A stretch of 64,000 nt of DNA, taken from Stercorarius parasiticus (lineage: Eukaryota > Chordata > Aves > Charadriiformes > Stercorariidae). Within the stretch, counting starts at the first letter, position 1. Each line of letters opens with the position of its first letter. The notes beneath the pieces are model-generated. The model did not search any database, was not told the origin of the DNA, and worked only from the letters and a program-made list of their open reading frames with translations. The stretch is taken from the NCBI GenBank assembly GCA_013396915.1, contig VWZL01002834.1:1-64000 (forward strand). Reading direction: 5' to 3'. Of this stretch, positions 1 to 14,300 are shown one piece after another. Position numbers and translations under genes: made by a program.

Positions 1-17
1 TTCTATGATTCTATGAT
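1..17 (+). repeat. 3' tail of a CR1 LINE (ATTCTATG microsatellite)
   Basis: The window opens with two copies of the octamer ATTCTATG. Avian CR1 retrotransposons end in this repeat, so this is probably the last bases of a plus-oriented, truncated CR1 whose body lies left of the window. Only the tail is visible, so the call rests on the repeat alone. Confidence 0.5.
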
Positions 18-3000
18 CTTGTTCTTTGGGAAGGCAGAATGGGTTTCTTCCCCAACACTTGCTGCCAAGGTGGAATGAGATCTGTTGGACCTGGACATCC
101 AACAGGCCCTGAGCACCTTGATCTGTCTCAGAGATAACCCACAAGCTGCTCTGTTAAATGCCCCCAAATCATCCTGCCCCCCTCAGCAGTGAACCCCCCT
201 CCAGGCAGGGATTCTAGCTAGATTTAAGTATGCTTTCTGCCACCAGCTCATGTTCAACCAACCAACCTTTGGGGACTGAAAGCAAAAATATATCCTGCCT
301 CAAAATAGCAAAGAGCTGGCAACCCAGGGAGGGAGGTTTGGGTTGATCTGGGAGGATTTCTAAATCCAGCCCTGAGCAAAGACTGAGCTCAGCACCTGGC
401 CCCTGTGTTCGCCCATGTACCCGGAGCATCATGGCACATGCAGCAGGGCAGTATGTGGCATCCCTCAGCCTCTCGTGCTGAGGCTTGCCCCTCTTGCCTC
501 CAAGGACAGTATCAGGACCTGGCCCGTGAAGATAAGATTCAGATCTTGCAAGAAATCATAATAAACACTCACGTGCATCACGCAGAAATCGGACATTCGC
601 TGCCATCTAGACTGCACAGAAGAGCAACTCCTTTTTTCCCATGGTGAAGGCCAACAAGCACCCAGGGAGGACCTTTGCTAGAAAGCCGTAGCTGCATCAA
701 GATTGAACACAGCCACCGACTGATGGGAAGCGGCCAACAGCTTTTCCCCGTCAGCTATCTCCCCTCTGCCAAAAACATTAACAGAGCAATGGGCCTGCCC
801 TTCAGGAGGAGAAAAGCTGCTTTCCTTTGTGATGGGAGGTGTGATGCTTTCTGCTTCCATGCGCTGAACCCTGGCACAGCACGAGATTTTGGCTGGCAAA
901 TTCAGGACTGTAGTTTAAAAAGCAACAACTTGTTAAGACACAACACAGCAGCCAAGCTCTGGTTTCTGATTAGGGAGGCAATTTCAGTAGCCATTCTTCC
1001 TTCTTTAAAACCTCATCCCAGAGTAGCACTAGCCCCGTGGTAGAAGCACCCAGCCCTCACTGGATCTCAGCTATTTTTCCATAAGACGGTTTCTCTAGCA
1101 CAGGACAACCTCACACGAGTGAGCTGCTCAGCAGTCTTTAGATGCTTTTTATCAACCCTGGACCACCATCAAACCCTGGATCCATCATGAGCAGCTCACT
1201 TTACCTCCCCTCCCTGCACGAGCGTGAACCTATTTCAAGCACTACTGGTGCCACATAAAAACTTCACACTGTGTGTGGGGAGAAAAAGCATCATTAAATT
1301 TGGGAAGATGAAAAGGAATGGGAGACACGGACACTCCTGTGGACATGTCCCCATGAACCAGATCCACTGCTCCCATCCCATGTGTAAACCAGATCTTCAG
1401 GCCCCAATTAGCCAACCCTTTACATACGGTCGTAGTTTTGTGACCTTCACTAAGTTGTTGGGGAAAGAGGTGAAATTACATTTAGAGTAGAAAAAAACAG
1501 GGTTTTTTTTTGTATTTCCTATCAGCCAAAGGAGCTGGGCTTGTTTTAGCTAGTTTTAAGCATGTTTGTTTTAGTAGAAATAGCCTTTTGTTTTGAAATG
1601 TGACACTCATAAGAGAAAAATGAGGAAAGGCATGAGAAGCAGGCCTGCCATGGGAGCCTCTCCCTGGTGGGACTGGCACATCCCAGCCACCGAGCCCCTC
1701 TTGAAGGGTCTGCTCTGTGGTCTTGGGGTGGGTGCTGCTGAGGCATGAGGCAGCACGCTCCAAATGGCTTTCCCTTGCATTTGGAAATCACCCATGTTGC
1801 CAACGAAGCTGCTCTGCCCTTGGCAGCACAGAGCATTTCAAGATGAGCACATCCCTTTAGAAAACACAATTTGCATTAATTAGGAAAAAAAACATTTTTT
1901 GCCTTTCCCTACTTAAAGGAGACAGGCTCTATAATAGCTCTATTTTTTCATCTCTTCTAGCGCAGAAGACAACTCAGACAGAGGTCAGCCAGCAGGGAAA
2001 GCCAAAGCCTGGAGCAGGATTCATCTCATCTAACCTTTCCAGCAAAGAGTGCAGCAGGGAGGCCAGGATGGGCCGACCAGGGAGGTGAAACTCACAAGAC
2101 CTTTGCACTTGCAATGCTTTGTGCCTTTACAGTGTAAAGAGTGAAGTATGTCTTTCTATGAGCCCTATGTAATGCCAGCAGCTCAGTGCCATAAGAAAAC
2201 ATTAAGGCAAAGTACATAGAGAAGTTAAAAGAAAAAGGATTTGAGAGTTATTTGCCAAAAGTTCTAGATGTGGACAGGCAGGATGGATAGCAATGTGTGA
2301 CACTCATCAGCCCTAGGTGTCCACGCACAAATCATTGGTAAATATTCGGTGTTCAGAGCAAACTTTGCTGTCAGGAGGTTATGTTGTTCTTTATTGTCCC
2401 CTCCTCGCCTGCAGACCACATGCTGCCAGTCAGATCCAGCATCACCATTTTCATCTCCTTGTCTGTACTAGACATTGCTTCTAGGGTGTCACTACCTCTG
2501 TTACATAAAAATTCCTGGCTTTCTGGTGGAGGGAGGCACCAGGCCCACCTGATTGCATCCTCTTGTGGGCTGCTGTGAAACTTCTCTGGTGTTTGTTGAA
2601 CCCACTGGCTACCCAGAGATGGGCTCCAGGAAAGCAGATGTAATTTCAGGGCCAACACCTCAAGCAGTTTGAGACCCAGCCTGGGAACCGCTTGCTCTTG
2701 CTCCCTTCCCGGACAGCATACAGGAAATCATCTTGTTAATTCCTTTTTTGCCCCATGCATTTCACCCATGGATCTCAGAGTAACCCTCTGACGCAAGCAC
2801 TTGTACTCCTCTTACAGCGTTCAGTGACTAACACCAGCTCACTCCATCACATGCCCATCGTGATCTTCCACTCGATCACCCATCCAGTTCCTCTATGTTT
2901 CTGCAGAAAATTGCATTAAAAATCTCAAAGAGTGAAATCCTTGCATCCTTGTCTGATGCCAACTAGTAAGTCTCCTTTACAGTGACAATGAGCATGTAAA

Positions 3001-6000
3001 AAGACTTTAAGCATTTTGTGCATACCAAATGCCAAAACCTCAAGCACTAAACATTTAAAAGATTGCTAAAACCACCTGAATGACAGTGTTTGGTGTTAAG
3101 GGACCACATTGTTATCAGTCAGTTCTCTAAACAAATGCTCAATACCACGGACATTTTCTGTTCTGAAGGCAAGTAATATGTTTGCAAAACGTGCTGTGTT
3201 TAATGTCCCCTCTGCCCAATGGTCTCTCTGGCACATCATCCAGATCTTCAGCTGTAAAGATACAATCATACAATGGTTTTGGAAAAAAGGCAGCCAGGCA
3301 AATTGTCCTCATCAGGAAACCGCTGGTTGGTTGTACGCCTACCCATGACAAGGAAGAGCTAGAAACCACCAGCCAAACTGCAAAATGAAAAAGAACTAGC
3401 AGGCACTTTGGACAGAGTTCCTGGGAAGTATGTAAAAGTGGGGTTCAGACCAAATTTGAAGTCTGCATTAGTAAGTTGTGGCTAGTTCTGAAGTAGCCAA
3501 AGATGTTGCAATTGAAGAGGAAAGTAAGTTGACAAATGCTTCTCACCACAAATTTACGCACTTGATTTTAATGTAACAGTCTTTAGTTCTGTAACTTCAG
3601 GATTACAGAAGGGTTGGCTTTATGAGCTGCCTGTCCAAGTCCTCCTCCGCTATTTCTGGGCATTTTGTAGTGAAAAGTTCCACAGAAAACATCTCGGTAA
3701 CACTGACTAGCTCAGTCCTTTAAATGAAACGTACAAGTAAAGCTCATCTTCCCTCTCTCAGTGCTGAGTGAAAGGAAAGCACCAAACAAAACTGAGATGC
3801 ATAAAGCCATGCATTAACAAGATCACCCTTGTTTCTCATTGTCTGATGTTGAGCTTAATCAGGCTCCTGCAAGGTTTCCGGACGTGGAAGTGCAGCAATC
3901 ACACCGAGCACGAGCACGGCACTGATACATGGAGGTTTCTCCCTTTTGCAAAGGAAGCCATCTGCCTTGCCAGGACCGCGCGAGCCTGTGCCAGGGCAGG
4001 ACCAAAACTCCCACCAAGAAGCTTTCAGGCAGGCGAACAGAGCAAAGCAGCCCGGGGACCTTTTGCTTTTGCCACAGCAAGGCAGCAACTGCTGCTGCTG
4101 CCCTTGCAACACAGGGGAGACACTTTTCTGCTGCAAAGGGGAAACGAGGGCTTGCTTCTGCCCACTTCCCCTGGTGTTTCAGCTAGCTTAAGAGGGGAGA
4201 ACAGCAAAGGACACGGCTGTCACCTCCTGCCGCTCTCCTCGGGTCCAGTCCCATCAAGGGAAAAAAAAGAGAGGCCTCTCTGATCGGCTCATAGGGAGAG
4301 ATAAAGAACAAGGCACTGGTTTCTTTCTCTCTCGAATTATTTAAGCACAGCACCACCTTTCCGATCAACTCATTTTATAACGCATACCATGAGAATTAAG
4401 AGCATTTGAATTAAAACAAAACTGTGTTTTTAATCAAACCAAATTACTTCTCATGAGTATTATGCACTATTTGTAGTAGGACACTGAGGTTATAGCCTCC
4501 GAGTTCAGGAGATCTCATACTCGATACAAATTCTGCACAAACATGGGCTTCTTGTAAACCTCGCTGCTTTATGCTAGCTAATGAGAAAAAACTAGCAGAA
4601 CAACAAAAAGGAGGTTTTCAGTTGCAAGATTTTTTTTGCCGTACAAAAAGGAATAGAAATGCAGGTTAAATGGAGTTCACAGGAACCTAATCTTTAATTA
4701 ATCTTTGAAATAACCGCCTGACCTCACACATACTTTACAGTTAAAACTCAACATTCCTGAAGGGAGCTTTGCTGCCTAATCCAACAAGCTTTCCCCCACC
4801 TTTTTTTTTTTTAACTGAATACACAATCTTAAATTCATTCTCTCAAATCACGGAACAAATAGGAATTATTCAAAAGGTTTCCTTAAAAAGACATGCCTTA
4901 AAAGAAGCACAATATAGCGTATTGTGCTGAGCATCTGGCACAATATAGTCTCCAGTAATAAACCACACTCATCTGGTGGTAGTCTTGAATGTTTACTGTA
5001 GGAGATGAAGAACTGGCATATGCATTTATATGACACATATTTACATTGTACTACACAGTTTTTAAGAAGAGCTGCCAAGCTGAAGTGTTCTGGGATATCT
5101 TCAGAGGAGAGCGGTCTCCAAACCACAGACCCCACCACACAGCTGTGCTGAAAAGCTCCGATCCCTCTTATTTCCAGCCCTTCTTAGTAACAGACCTGCT
5201 CCTACCTGTCTGCTAAGCTCTCACTAGGATTTCAGTGAATTCAGGGTGTTCCTCTGCCCACAACAGCTGGTTAAAAGGGACACGTAACTCCTTGCTTCAT
5301 TGAGCTTTGCCTACCCTGCAGATAACTTTTAACACTTGCTTCAGACCAGTATTTGAAGGATATGACAGGATTATTTTATTTGTAAAGAAGAAATTTTATA
5401 TGCTGGTTTAGCCCACAATCTATCCTTCCCTAAATTACAAGTAAACTAAGTTTGATAAGCCAATCCTGGCTTTAAACAATTTGCTTAGAGGCCCTCATAG
5501 GTGGAATAATAAAGCATATGGGAAGGGGCAGGGGGAATCACCTTCTTCTACTCAAATATGAAGCTAAACATTAGTAGAAAAAATTAACTTTCAAATTATG
5601 AGTTTGTGGTAAAATTGTGCACTAGCTTTAATTGAAATCATAGAAAAAAATAATGCACAGTACAGCCTGCTGAGAACTGTTTCACTGAGAAACTATGGGC
5701 CACCCTACCTTCAAGCCACAGGAAAAACTGAATTAAAGATCTGACAGCAGAGAATAAACTCCTAAAGGCTGAGGAGGCAGTTATTTAGTAAGACAGAAAC
5801 AACACATGGCACATGCGCTGCACACACTCTCTCCCTTACTCTACATACATGCAGGTAGCTAGTCTAGATTTGAGTTTTGCTGCCTCTCGTTTCCAGGACC
5901 CATTTGTTGCCCTATTTGTTTGTGGTTAGACGTCTTCTGCAGAGACTTCTGCAAGCTAGAGATTTTTACCACACGTTTAAGATGTATGCACTTTCTTGCT

Positions 6001-6900
6001 TGTGCATGCTTTACCCTCACACCCTCCAAGCTAACGTCATTTCCCCCCCATTTTCCAGAATAATACAGTTGTTTGACTATTTTTTCTTCAATATCCTCTA
6101 TTGCTGTAAACATCTTCCGGTGAACTTCACAGCAGTAAGACTACCGGTGCACAGAGTAGCACACTACTGCACACCGCATCACCTTGTCTCTTCACTTTCC
6201 CCGTATCTCCTGGCATCTCTGACCATAACCTTTTAGTATATGGTTGGGCAATGTACTCAGCCTACATTTTATCTAAAGCAGGTCCTGGTTCATAATCCTT
6301 CTATGGACACCAGAAATACAAAGACAACCTCTGTGTACGTCTTGGGTCAGAAATGCAGCCTGGTCTTCCATAAAGAGTAAATAGGTGGCTAAATTAGAAC
6401 AAGGCAAAGGGAACGGGCTGTGTAAGACCAGGAACACTGACAGATCAGCAGGTCCTTAATGAGAATCAGGACAGCTTTAACAGAGAAGTCACCAATCGAC
6501 AGCATGCCAGCAGATTTTGAATAGCACCCCAGCAGCGCTGGGACCTAGAGCAACTTCAGAGAGGACCCTACTTGCAGCTCCTGCTAAGACAGCACCTGGG
6601 CTCTCTGACCAACATGAGGCAAGAAGCCTTCCATGGCATCCCGGGCCTTTAACCTGTATTTGGCAACTGTCTGGAGCACAAGAGCACAGCACCTCTACCC
6701 TAAGAATTCTCTACAGTGTATAAAGAGCAGAGTACCTCCTCCCAGCCACAAGCAGGAAAGTTTGCTGCTTTCTTGCTCTTGCTTCTGGCACTTAAATTGC
6801 ACACAGATGTTTACTGAAAACACTCATGTGGAAACACTTTCACAACTATTTATTTTGGCCAAAGTTGTAATGTATATCATATCTTAGTAAGACACAAGGG
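18..6900. other. Intergenic DNA downstream of KIFBP
   Basis: No convincing coding exon was found on either strand. The open frames here are short and resemble no family I know. In mammals the next gene after KIFBP is SRGN, whose Ser-Gly repeat exon should be obvious; it is not seen here. A moderately GC-rich patch lies at about 3.9-4.26 kb and a T-run at about 4.80 kb. The rest is unremarkable unique-looking sequence. Confidence 0.6.
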
Positions 6901-6937
6901 AACAGAATTCTAAGGACTCTGAAGAAAAAAAAAAAAA

Positions 6938-6938
6938 N
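6938..6938. other. Single unresolved base next to an A-run
   Basis: One n follows a run of A residues on the plus strand, just beyond the presumed KIFBP cleavage region. It is most likely a homopolymer sequencing or assembly uncertainty. Confidence 0.8.
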
Positions 6939-6939
6939 A

Positions 6940-6945
6940 TTTATT
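6940..6945 (-). terminator. Candidate KIFBP poly(A) signal AATAAA
   Basis: The plus strand reads tttatt, so the minus strand carries AATAAA about 520 nt after the KIFBP stop. A T-rich stretch follows directly on the minus strand, as expected of a downstream cleavage element. Another AATAAA occurs near 6850, so the exact 3' end is uncertain. Confidence 0.5.
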
Positions 6946-7465
6946 GAGCCTCTATCGACCAGGTTTTGATTAGCAAGAAAACACTGAACAACATACAAAA
7001 TAAATATTTAAAATAACAACGTTCCCTTCATACAGATAAAGTTTTCTGGGGACAAAGGTTAGAAAATATGTTCTAGTTCGAAGAACATGCCTCAGGTTTC
7101 TTAGAAAAATTTTCCTAGAGAAACAGATTCTCTTAGAAGAAACAATTTTCATACAGCACTACATTTAGAAACTGAACCATATGCCAAAGGAAATAACTGT
7201 AAGGGAGAAAAGGTTTATATTTACATACAGGACAAACAATACAAAGCATAGCTGGACGTTCACTTTACATTTAAAGTTTATACCATTAGTGTGGGTGAGC
7301 TACTGAACTGGAGAGCTCCGAGTTTCTCATGAAGTTATACTACTGCAGGCTCTAGGTGGACTACCGAACTGTAGACACCTTAGTTCTATCAACCAGTACA
7401 GAAGCTGTCTGATAGCACTGGTTTTGACAGACAACGTTTTAATAGTGCACATTTAAGGCAAGTAT

Positions 7466-8344
7466 TTATATGAATGGACACAGCTTTGCTCTTAGCCTCT
7501 CCATTCTTGTTGGAAGAAGACCCACCATCTCCTTACTGAGTTCTAGTTCAGTTTCAACAGCACGGACAGCATCTGGGTACTTCTCACAATAGTCTACCAG
7601 AAACATGTAATATTCCAATGATGTCTGCATATTTTCCAGTTGTTTTTTGCTATCCGAAGTAATAAGCTTACCATACAGTCGTGCAATATGAAATTTAGCC
7701 ACCATTGCAGGGCGAAGAACATCTTCCTCAAGCTGTTCAGGAAACACCCTATCTGGGTTCCTCAAAGAATCTAAGAAGAGTTCATAATACTTGATTGCTA
7801 ATTGAGCCAGAGAATTAATTTTTTTAATTGTGTGGGAGTCTAGCTCCTCTAACCTGTTACCAATAGCTATCTTTAAATCCATCATTTCATAATAGGTGTC
7901 AGCTAGTTCAAACTGAAGCTGCCTACTAATCAACAGATAGTACTGAGGATTCAAGTCTACGTATATAGACTCCAGCATGTCTAGTCTACGCTTGTGCATT
8001 TTGCAACGTCTCTCATAGTCTTCTTCAAAGAAAGCAAGTACCTTAAATAAAGCACTGTGATCCTGAACAATTTCAATATGGTCAGTAACATAACCATCAA
8101 CCTGAAAGAACTCTTTTGCTTCCAGAACATAGTTCTGACCAACTAGGAAGATTTCTCTGGCTTCTTGAAAATCTAAAGGATATACACTGCTCACTTTCTC
8201 TTCAATGGCTAAAACAGAGTCACATATATCACTTGTCCCAAAAAGGACAGCTTTTTTCCTGCCCTTCTCTTTTTCATCCTCTTCCTTTTTCCTCTGGGCT
8301 TTAAGTTCCAATTGCCTGTCTGGATCCAGCTCTCCTATGTTATC
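7466..8344 (-). CDS. KIFBP: KIFBP last coding exon
   Basis: This 879-bp exon begins at the acceptor tttcag followed by DNIGEL and runs to a TAA. It encodes 292 residues, the C-terminal helical half, including DGYVTDHIE, QDHSALFKVLAFFE, DLNPQYYLL and FPEQLEEDVLRPAM. The reading frame is open throughout and ends at CPFI. Below it the 3' UTR continues toward the AATAAA at 6940. Confidence 0.95.
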   Translation of the reverse strand, partial: DNIGELDPDRQLELKAQRKKEEDEKEKGRKKAVLFGTSDICDSVLAIEEKVSSVYPLDFQEAREIFLVGQNYVLEAKEFFQVDGYVTDHIEIVQDHSALFKVLAFFEEDYERRCKMHKRRLDMLESIYVDLNPQYYLLISRQLQFELADTYYEMMDLKIAIGNRLEELDSHTIKKINSLAQLAIKYYELFLDSLRNPDRVFPEQLEEDVLRPAMVAKFHIARLYGKLITSDSKKQLENMQTSLEYYMFLVDYCEKYPDAVRAVETELELSKEMVGLLPTRMERLRAKLCPFI

Positions 8345-11300
8345 CTGAAATGACAAAGCGTACTAATTAAAAATGCACATGGCTTACAAAGAGTGACTTA
8401 CACTGCATAGCTTTATGTATGAATTACCTTTGAAATACAACGTAGTTAGCAACAAGACAGAAGACATATTACTGTATTAGACCTTATATACACAAAAAAA
8501 TTACGTAAATTACAGTCTAGTTTGTGTAAAAACATAAGACTAAGACAATTTAGTCCCCCTACCCTGTGTGACAATATAGCCACAACAATAAACATAAAGC
8601 CCAAAGACCCTGCTTCTACAAAGCATTTCAGCAAATGCTGTTCTAAACATTCAAATGAACAATATGAATGCCTGAAAGAATCAAAGCCTTGAATGAATGA
8701 GAACACCAGCACACAAAACTGTTGCATATTAAGATGTTTTTACTAGCAGTTAAATAAGGAGTAATCTGCCAAATCAAGCTGCAAGAAAACGCGCCAGAGA
8801 GGAGAGAAATTCATGGACTTGCTGTACAGGCAACGCACTGATCACACTACAGAGCTGATCTCCTATCCGTGCTTATTTCTAAGCGCTGCATTGAAGTCAA
8901 AGCGTACTATGAAACACCTGCTACATCGCAAGCATTTATTGTATTCTTCATTGGGCCATTGTCTATCATCTGCTACCAGCTATGAATTGATACCTGTTAC
9001 AGACATCGAAATAGACTTTGTTTTTAAACAACAACAGGTACAGAACATATTTTTTGGTTACCTCAAGTAATTTCCGAGCGCTTTGCAGGAGATTCAGGCA
9101 ATACTTAATCCAGCACCTTGCAATTTCAGCTTTTCTCTGTCGAAGGTCCTGTTGGTCTTGCTCCGTTTCATCTATTGAATGGACAAAAACACATAAAAGC
9201 CTTAAGTGAAGTCAAGTACGCCAGCAAGAACATCAAATGTTACATGCAAAGAACATGTTACTTGTATTTAATTAATTTGTCCTCATTATTAGACAGAAAC
9301 ATGTTCTCCATGTTAGTTTATACAGTAATTCTGTAAACTGTCACTCTGGTAGAAAACCATACAGATTAACATGGATTAGTACTGCATGAATTCTTAAAAA
9401 AAAAAAAAATAGATCATAATGTATGTTTAGAAAGACCTTTGACCTTGGAGGTGTTTTACCGGAAAAAAATTTTCATGTCTCTGTAACAAGAGAAAGAAAT
9501 CGGGACAATTTGTTTTCTGAGATTCAGCTGCCTGCCCAGTAATTGTTTCTGAGGATGATTAGGGCATTTGTATTGCAATGGGCCCCAGACTTGCTACCAA
9601 GAAAGGGAACAAAAGTAGGAGAAACTTCCTTTGGTCAATCTACCTGGTACCAACATATTAGCTCTACAACTTCTGTATTTTGCTCCCCGCAGTCTCCCCA
9701 CTGTTAGAAGTAGTAGCACTGCTGATGTCTCAAGATAAACATTTTCAGAAACCAAATGGATTTCAAAGAGAACTCATTTCCCAGTCTCTAGGCAGAAGGC
9801 AGCAAGTCAGCTGAACAAGGAGGGGACGCTAGCATTCCTGTTCACCAAACAAAAAGCCAGCTTCAGATTCAGATCCACTGTCTTCATTATCTTTCATTAG
9901 AGCCAATCAAGTTGTTCTTATTAAGGAAATAAAAATTGTTGGCAATTTAACAAAAGGCACCTTTACTCAATATCTCTGTTTATATTCCAATTAACACAAA
10001 ATGAATATGCTTGAGACTGGCCAATGCTGTGTATTAGTCTTCGTCTAAGTTAGAACTTTCTGCGTAACGATCTTCAAGTCCACAGCTCAGCTCTCTATAC
10101 CATGAAAAAGAAGGGAATATAGGATAAATGTTTACTCCACTGAAACAAACATAAATATCACTACTTCCATTTGGTGTAGGAAGATGTCAAGATAGAAGTT
10201 AGTTGACTTGACCAAAAGTCACACAAGAAATCTATACAGTACAATTAAAATTAGGACTCTTCACCTACAACTTCCAGTCTTGCACCCGCATTTGAGACCA
10301 TAACTGAGTGTATGTTTCTGCACACCTACTGAAAACATAACCTCATTTTTTGGCTTAAGTATCGTATTAATATCCAACAACAGTGCAGTCAGGTAGCTAT
10401 GGAAGCCCATAAACACTGACTGATTCAGACCTACTGAATATTTTGTAAAAAGGGCCTAACAGATTAGCATAACCTGACTCTCGACAGCCCTGTTTGCCTG
10501 AAACTGAAAAGCTTTTGGGCATCATCCTCAAAGTATTTAAACAGTAAGAAAAGCAACTGCATAGAGTTCTGTATTTTTTGAGCTAAGAGAAATACTAAAA
10601 GCAATTAATTTAATGTACTGTCACTGAAGTTCAATTAAACAAAACTCAGTTGTGCCTATTTGGGTTATATTTTAACCTGAAACAACAACATCAGCAGATT
10701 AAAAGAGTTTTTGTTCTAAACAGCTCAAACCATCAGAAGTTAACCAGTGTATTCACTGTTCAAAGTCATAGTTATGAATTCACACAGGGGCTACCCTGAG
10801 TACTTGCTCACTCTCTATGAGTTACAGCTCAATTGATTTGAAGCTTTCAGTTGCCCAAGACACTGAATGTAAAAGGCTGTGCTGTAGATAAGCAAAGACT
10901 AAGCCTAAAAGAGAGAATTTATGTTGAGTACTGACACTATCATGCAACAAGTAGTCCTTTAAATTGTGGTCAGTTCTCTAAAAGTTTCTTTTATTGATCT
11001 TTGCAAAGGAACAACTTTGTGGTTCAGCACATCAATACCCAAAACAACGAGGAGGGGAGCTACAACTCCAAAAACAGCTGCTAATGAGGCTGCAGCATCC
11101 AGCAACAAAAGACAATACCAGTAACTTCGGGATTCTTAAGAGCTGCAGTTTCCCTCCCTCTTTTAAAACTATTCCCAGGAAGCATCTGGTTTGGTTCATT
11201 GAATCATTGCCCTCTGATCACAGGCAAGCAAAGGTAAGCTGCATTTTAATCCACATACAATGACAAATGGGTGAATAGAGACATTGCCACTATTGAAATG

Positions 11301-14300
11301 GATATCATTTTAAATTTCATTTTTATACCGGTGTGCTTTCTGAAACACCCACAAGAAGCACTTTAGTTTCTTCTCACAGGGTTTACTCATAGTCAGTCTT
11401 AAACTGTAGCAGCAGCTCTTCAGAAGCATTTCACTTTACCGAGTTAAATTTTGTACATACTGCTAGACTTCACTTCTAACATTATGTATCAATGATGCTT
11501 AATTCACACTATTTTATTCAAAACTTTTATACAAACTTACTGTCTTCAGCAGATGGCACCTGTCCAGCTTGGCTAAAGATGACACTGGCCGCTGCTAGAC
11601 AGTGCCGGGCCTCCATAAAGCATTGCTGGGAGAAACAGAAACAGCAGTGTTTATCACTGGAATAAACAGCCCAAGCACTGCTCTCAGCTTGGCTAAACCC
11701 CTCGCCTCAGGCAGTAAAGATACATGATCACACGGGAAATGACAGAACTGAGGCTCTGGAGCATATTCCCCTGGACACTGGAAGAAAAGAGACAATTTTT
11801 CCACGTCTACAACTGAATACAGTATTTTTTAATCAACCATTTTCTCTCTACCACAGCCACAATAGCAAGCCTTGCTTTTAGTATTAGATACATACATTGT
11901 GAACATTTTCACTGTTCTGATCTATTATCACTTCCTTGCGGTAAAGGAAGTGATGTCTTGTGGTAAAGACTGTATCATGGGGTGTTAGTTGGAGTGAGTT
12001 GGACACACAACACAACATTATGAGTCAGATTTAGATTCCTTTACTCGTATTTGGCAGTGTATTGTTTAATGAGTAGTGCTATCAGTGCATCAAAAAGACA
12101 TGAAAATTACAAGTTACTATTGAAATTAGTGTTAACTGGCTTAGGTATGGCAGAAGTCTTTTAAACATCAGAAAAGAGCATCTGAAGAGTCTGGAATATA
12201 GAAATTTCTAAAAAAAGGGAAGCATTTCCTGACACAGTGGATTATTTCGAGTCAACACAGATGTGTGGAAGCAAACAGCTACCATCTTACACATTTGCTT
12301 TAATTTTCACACAGGCTCAAACAAGTCTTCAAGCACATGCTAAGGTTCAAAGGACGATAATTTATAGAAAACATACATGTGCAATACCTTGGCCCTCTGA
12401 TGTTTTTGTTTTTAAACTCTTTATTATAAGAGAACAATATAACTATAAGAAGTGTTACTTACAAGCATCGTGTCATATCACTGTTGATACTTTATAAACT
12501 ACAGAGCTTTTCTTATGTCTACACCCCTGCTCATTTTTACCACTGCCATCACAACACCACAGGAAAGCCACTATGTCCTCTTCAGAAAAAACTAGCAGAT
12601 GTTTTATGTCAGAAGACAACTTGTGGTCTTATAAGAGCACATTTTGAATTCAACATGGAGCCCTGTCTCAAACAGCTGTTTAAAACAATTGTCTCACTTG
12701 ATAATTATATTTATGATACAATTACAGCAGAAAAATATTAACTATATTACCTTAGAGAGATAGTACTGCGATAAAGTAGCAGCATTGAGTGCCCATTCTA
12801 CTGGATTGTAGCCACAATACTCAAGCTGTCGTTTAAGAGTAGTATGGCAATACTGAGCAGCCTTCTCAATCATCTCCAGGTGTTGGTAGACTTGTGCCAG
12901 ATAATACAGAGTATGTGTATAGGCTTTTTCAAATCTGGAAAAAACAACAGTTTCTTTAGGTTTCTTCTTTTTTTTCCTCCCTAAATACACCCTCATAAAT
13001 TACAGAAGTAATAATGTCTAGGTATGCTGCTACACACCCACCTTTTGGATCTTTCTTGGTCTGTGATTTTTTCTTCTTCTGCCATGAAATGTTCACTGGG
13101 ATCCAGGGGAGGACTTCCATCCTGCAAGAGAACATGATATATTCAGTCAACTACATTTCTCTTGCTTTGTAACATAGTGCTCCCTCTTCTGGCTGCAGAT
13201 GATTTACCATTTTTCAATCCCAAATTCAACAAAACTTCCTATAACGTATCTACACCTATCTCAATGTCACATCTCTGGAGCAATTCCACAAACCTTGGAA
13301 GATCTGGATGAAAGATTTGTAGATGAAAGCCCCAATTCCACATAGAATTACAAGGTTTTCAGCTTGTAGAAGACTTCTGCTTACATACTTTAAAGTAACG
13401 CATGCTGCCTGCACCAGAAATACTCAACCTGGATTCTGCAGGACTATATAATTGGGTGTCTATTTTGTACGGTAACAGAATGGTTTTTAAAGCATCAATT
13501 TCATACTAAGCATGCCTTTAAGTGTGAAATATTCGTTTGCCCAGCTGCACTAATCAGTAACAAGAAAACATCCTGCAGGAAGTACTGCACAGAACATTAC
13601 GTGCAGAGAGTACTCAGCAGACCTGCTGTAAAGACTTACCACTGTGAAATGACTCCCTTTACTCACAAGCCGGTAAGACTATTTACTCAAATATATGAAT
13701 GACAGAACAGGCAATGTCTTTAGATTATGAAGCTGCTAAACCTTGATATAAGGCATGACCTACATGCAAGTTACTAATGATGTGAACTACTTCATTTAGA
13801 AGGGCTTTTTTGTTTTTTAAACCAGGAGTTCTGTCAGAATCCTTATACAGAGATAGATCTCATGACACATACAAAACAGCTGATTTTCCTTGAGAAAGAA
13901 CTGAAAGCAAGATATCGCTGTGCACACAGAAGTAACTCTGATTTTAAACTTATTTTTGTGCATTCTGCGACATTAGTTTCTGAGATGAATGCAGAACAGT
14001 GACAACTATACATCTTTCAGCAGTGCTCTGTTCAACCTTGCTTTAAAACAACTGTCAATAAAGTTAGTCAGCATAACTGGCAAGCTCAACAGATTAACAT
14101 TGCTTATGGCAAAGTTTTCTTAGTCTGTGCTTATCTAATTTCCTATGTAACTGAGAATAAGTTCAGATGCCAATTCTAAACCACTACATTAAGGTGTCTT
14201 TCTAAAGGTGGCTTTTTTCCATTACACAGTGCATCCTGAAGGATGTTCAACATGTCTGCTAGCAACACAGACCAGTTTAGCATGCAACTTTCCTAGCTCT

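Noticed and set aside
5877..6236. 119-codon plus-strand frame
   Set aside because: No recognisable domain, no splice or promoter context; expected by chance.
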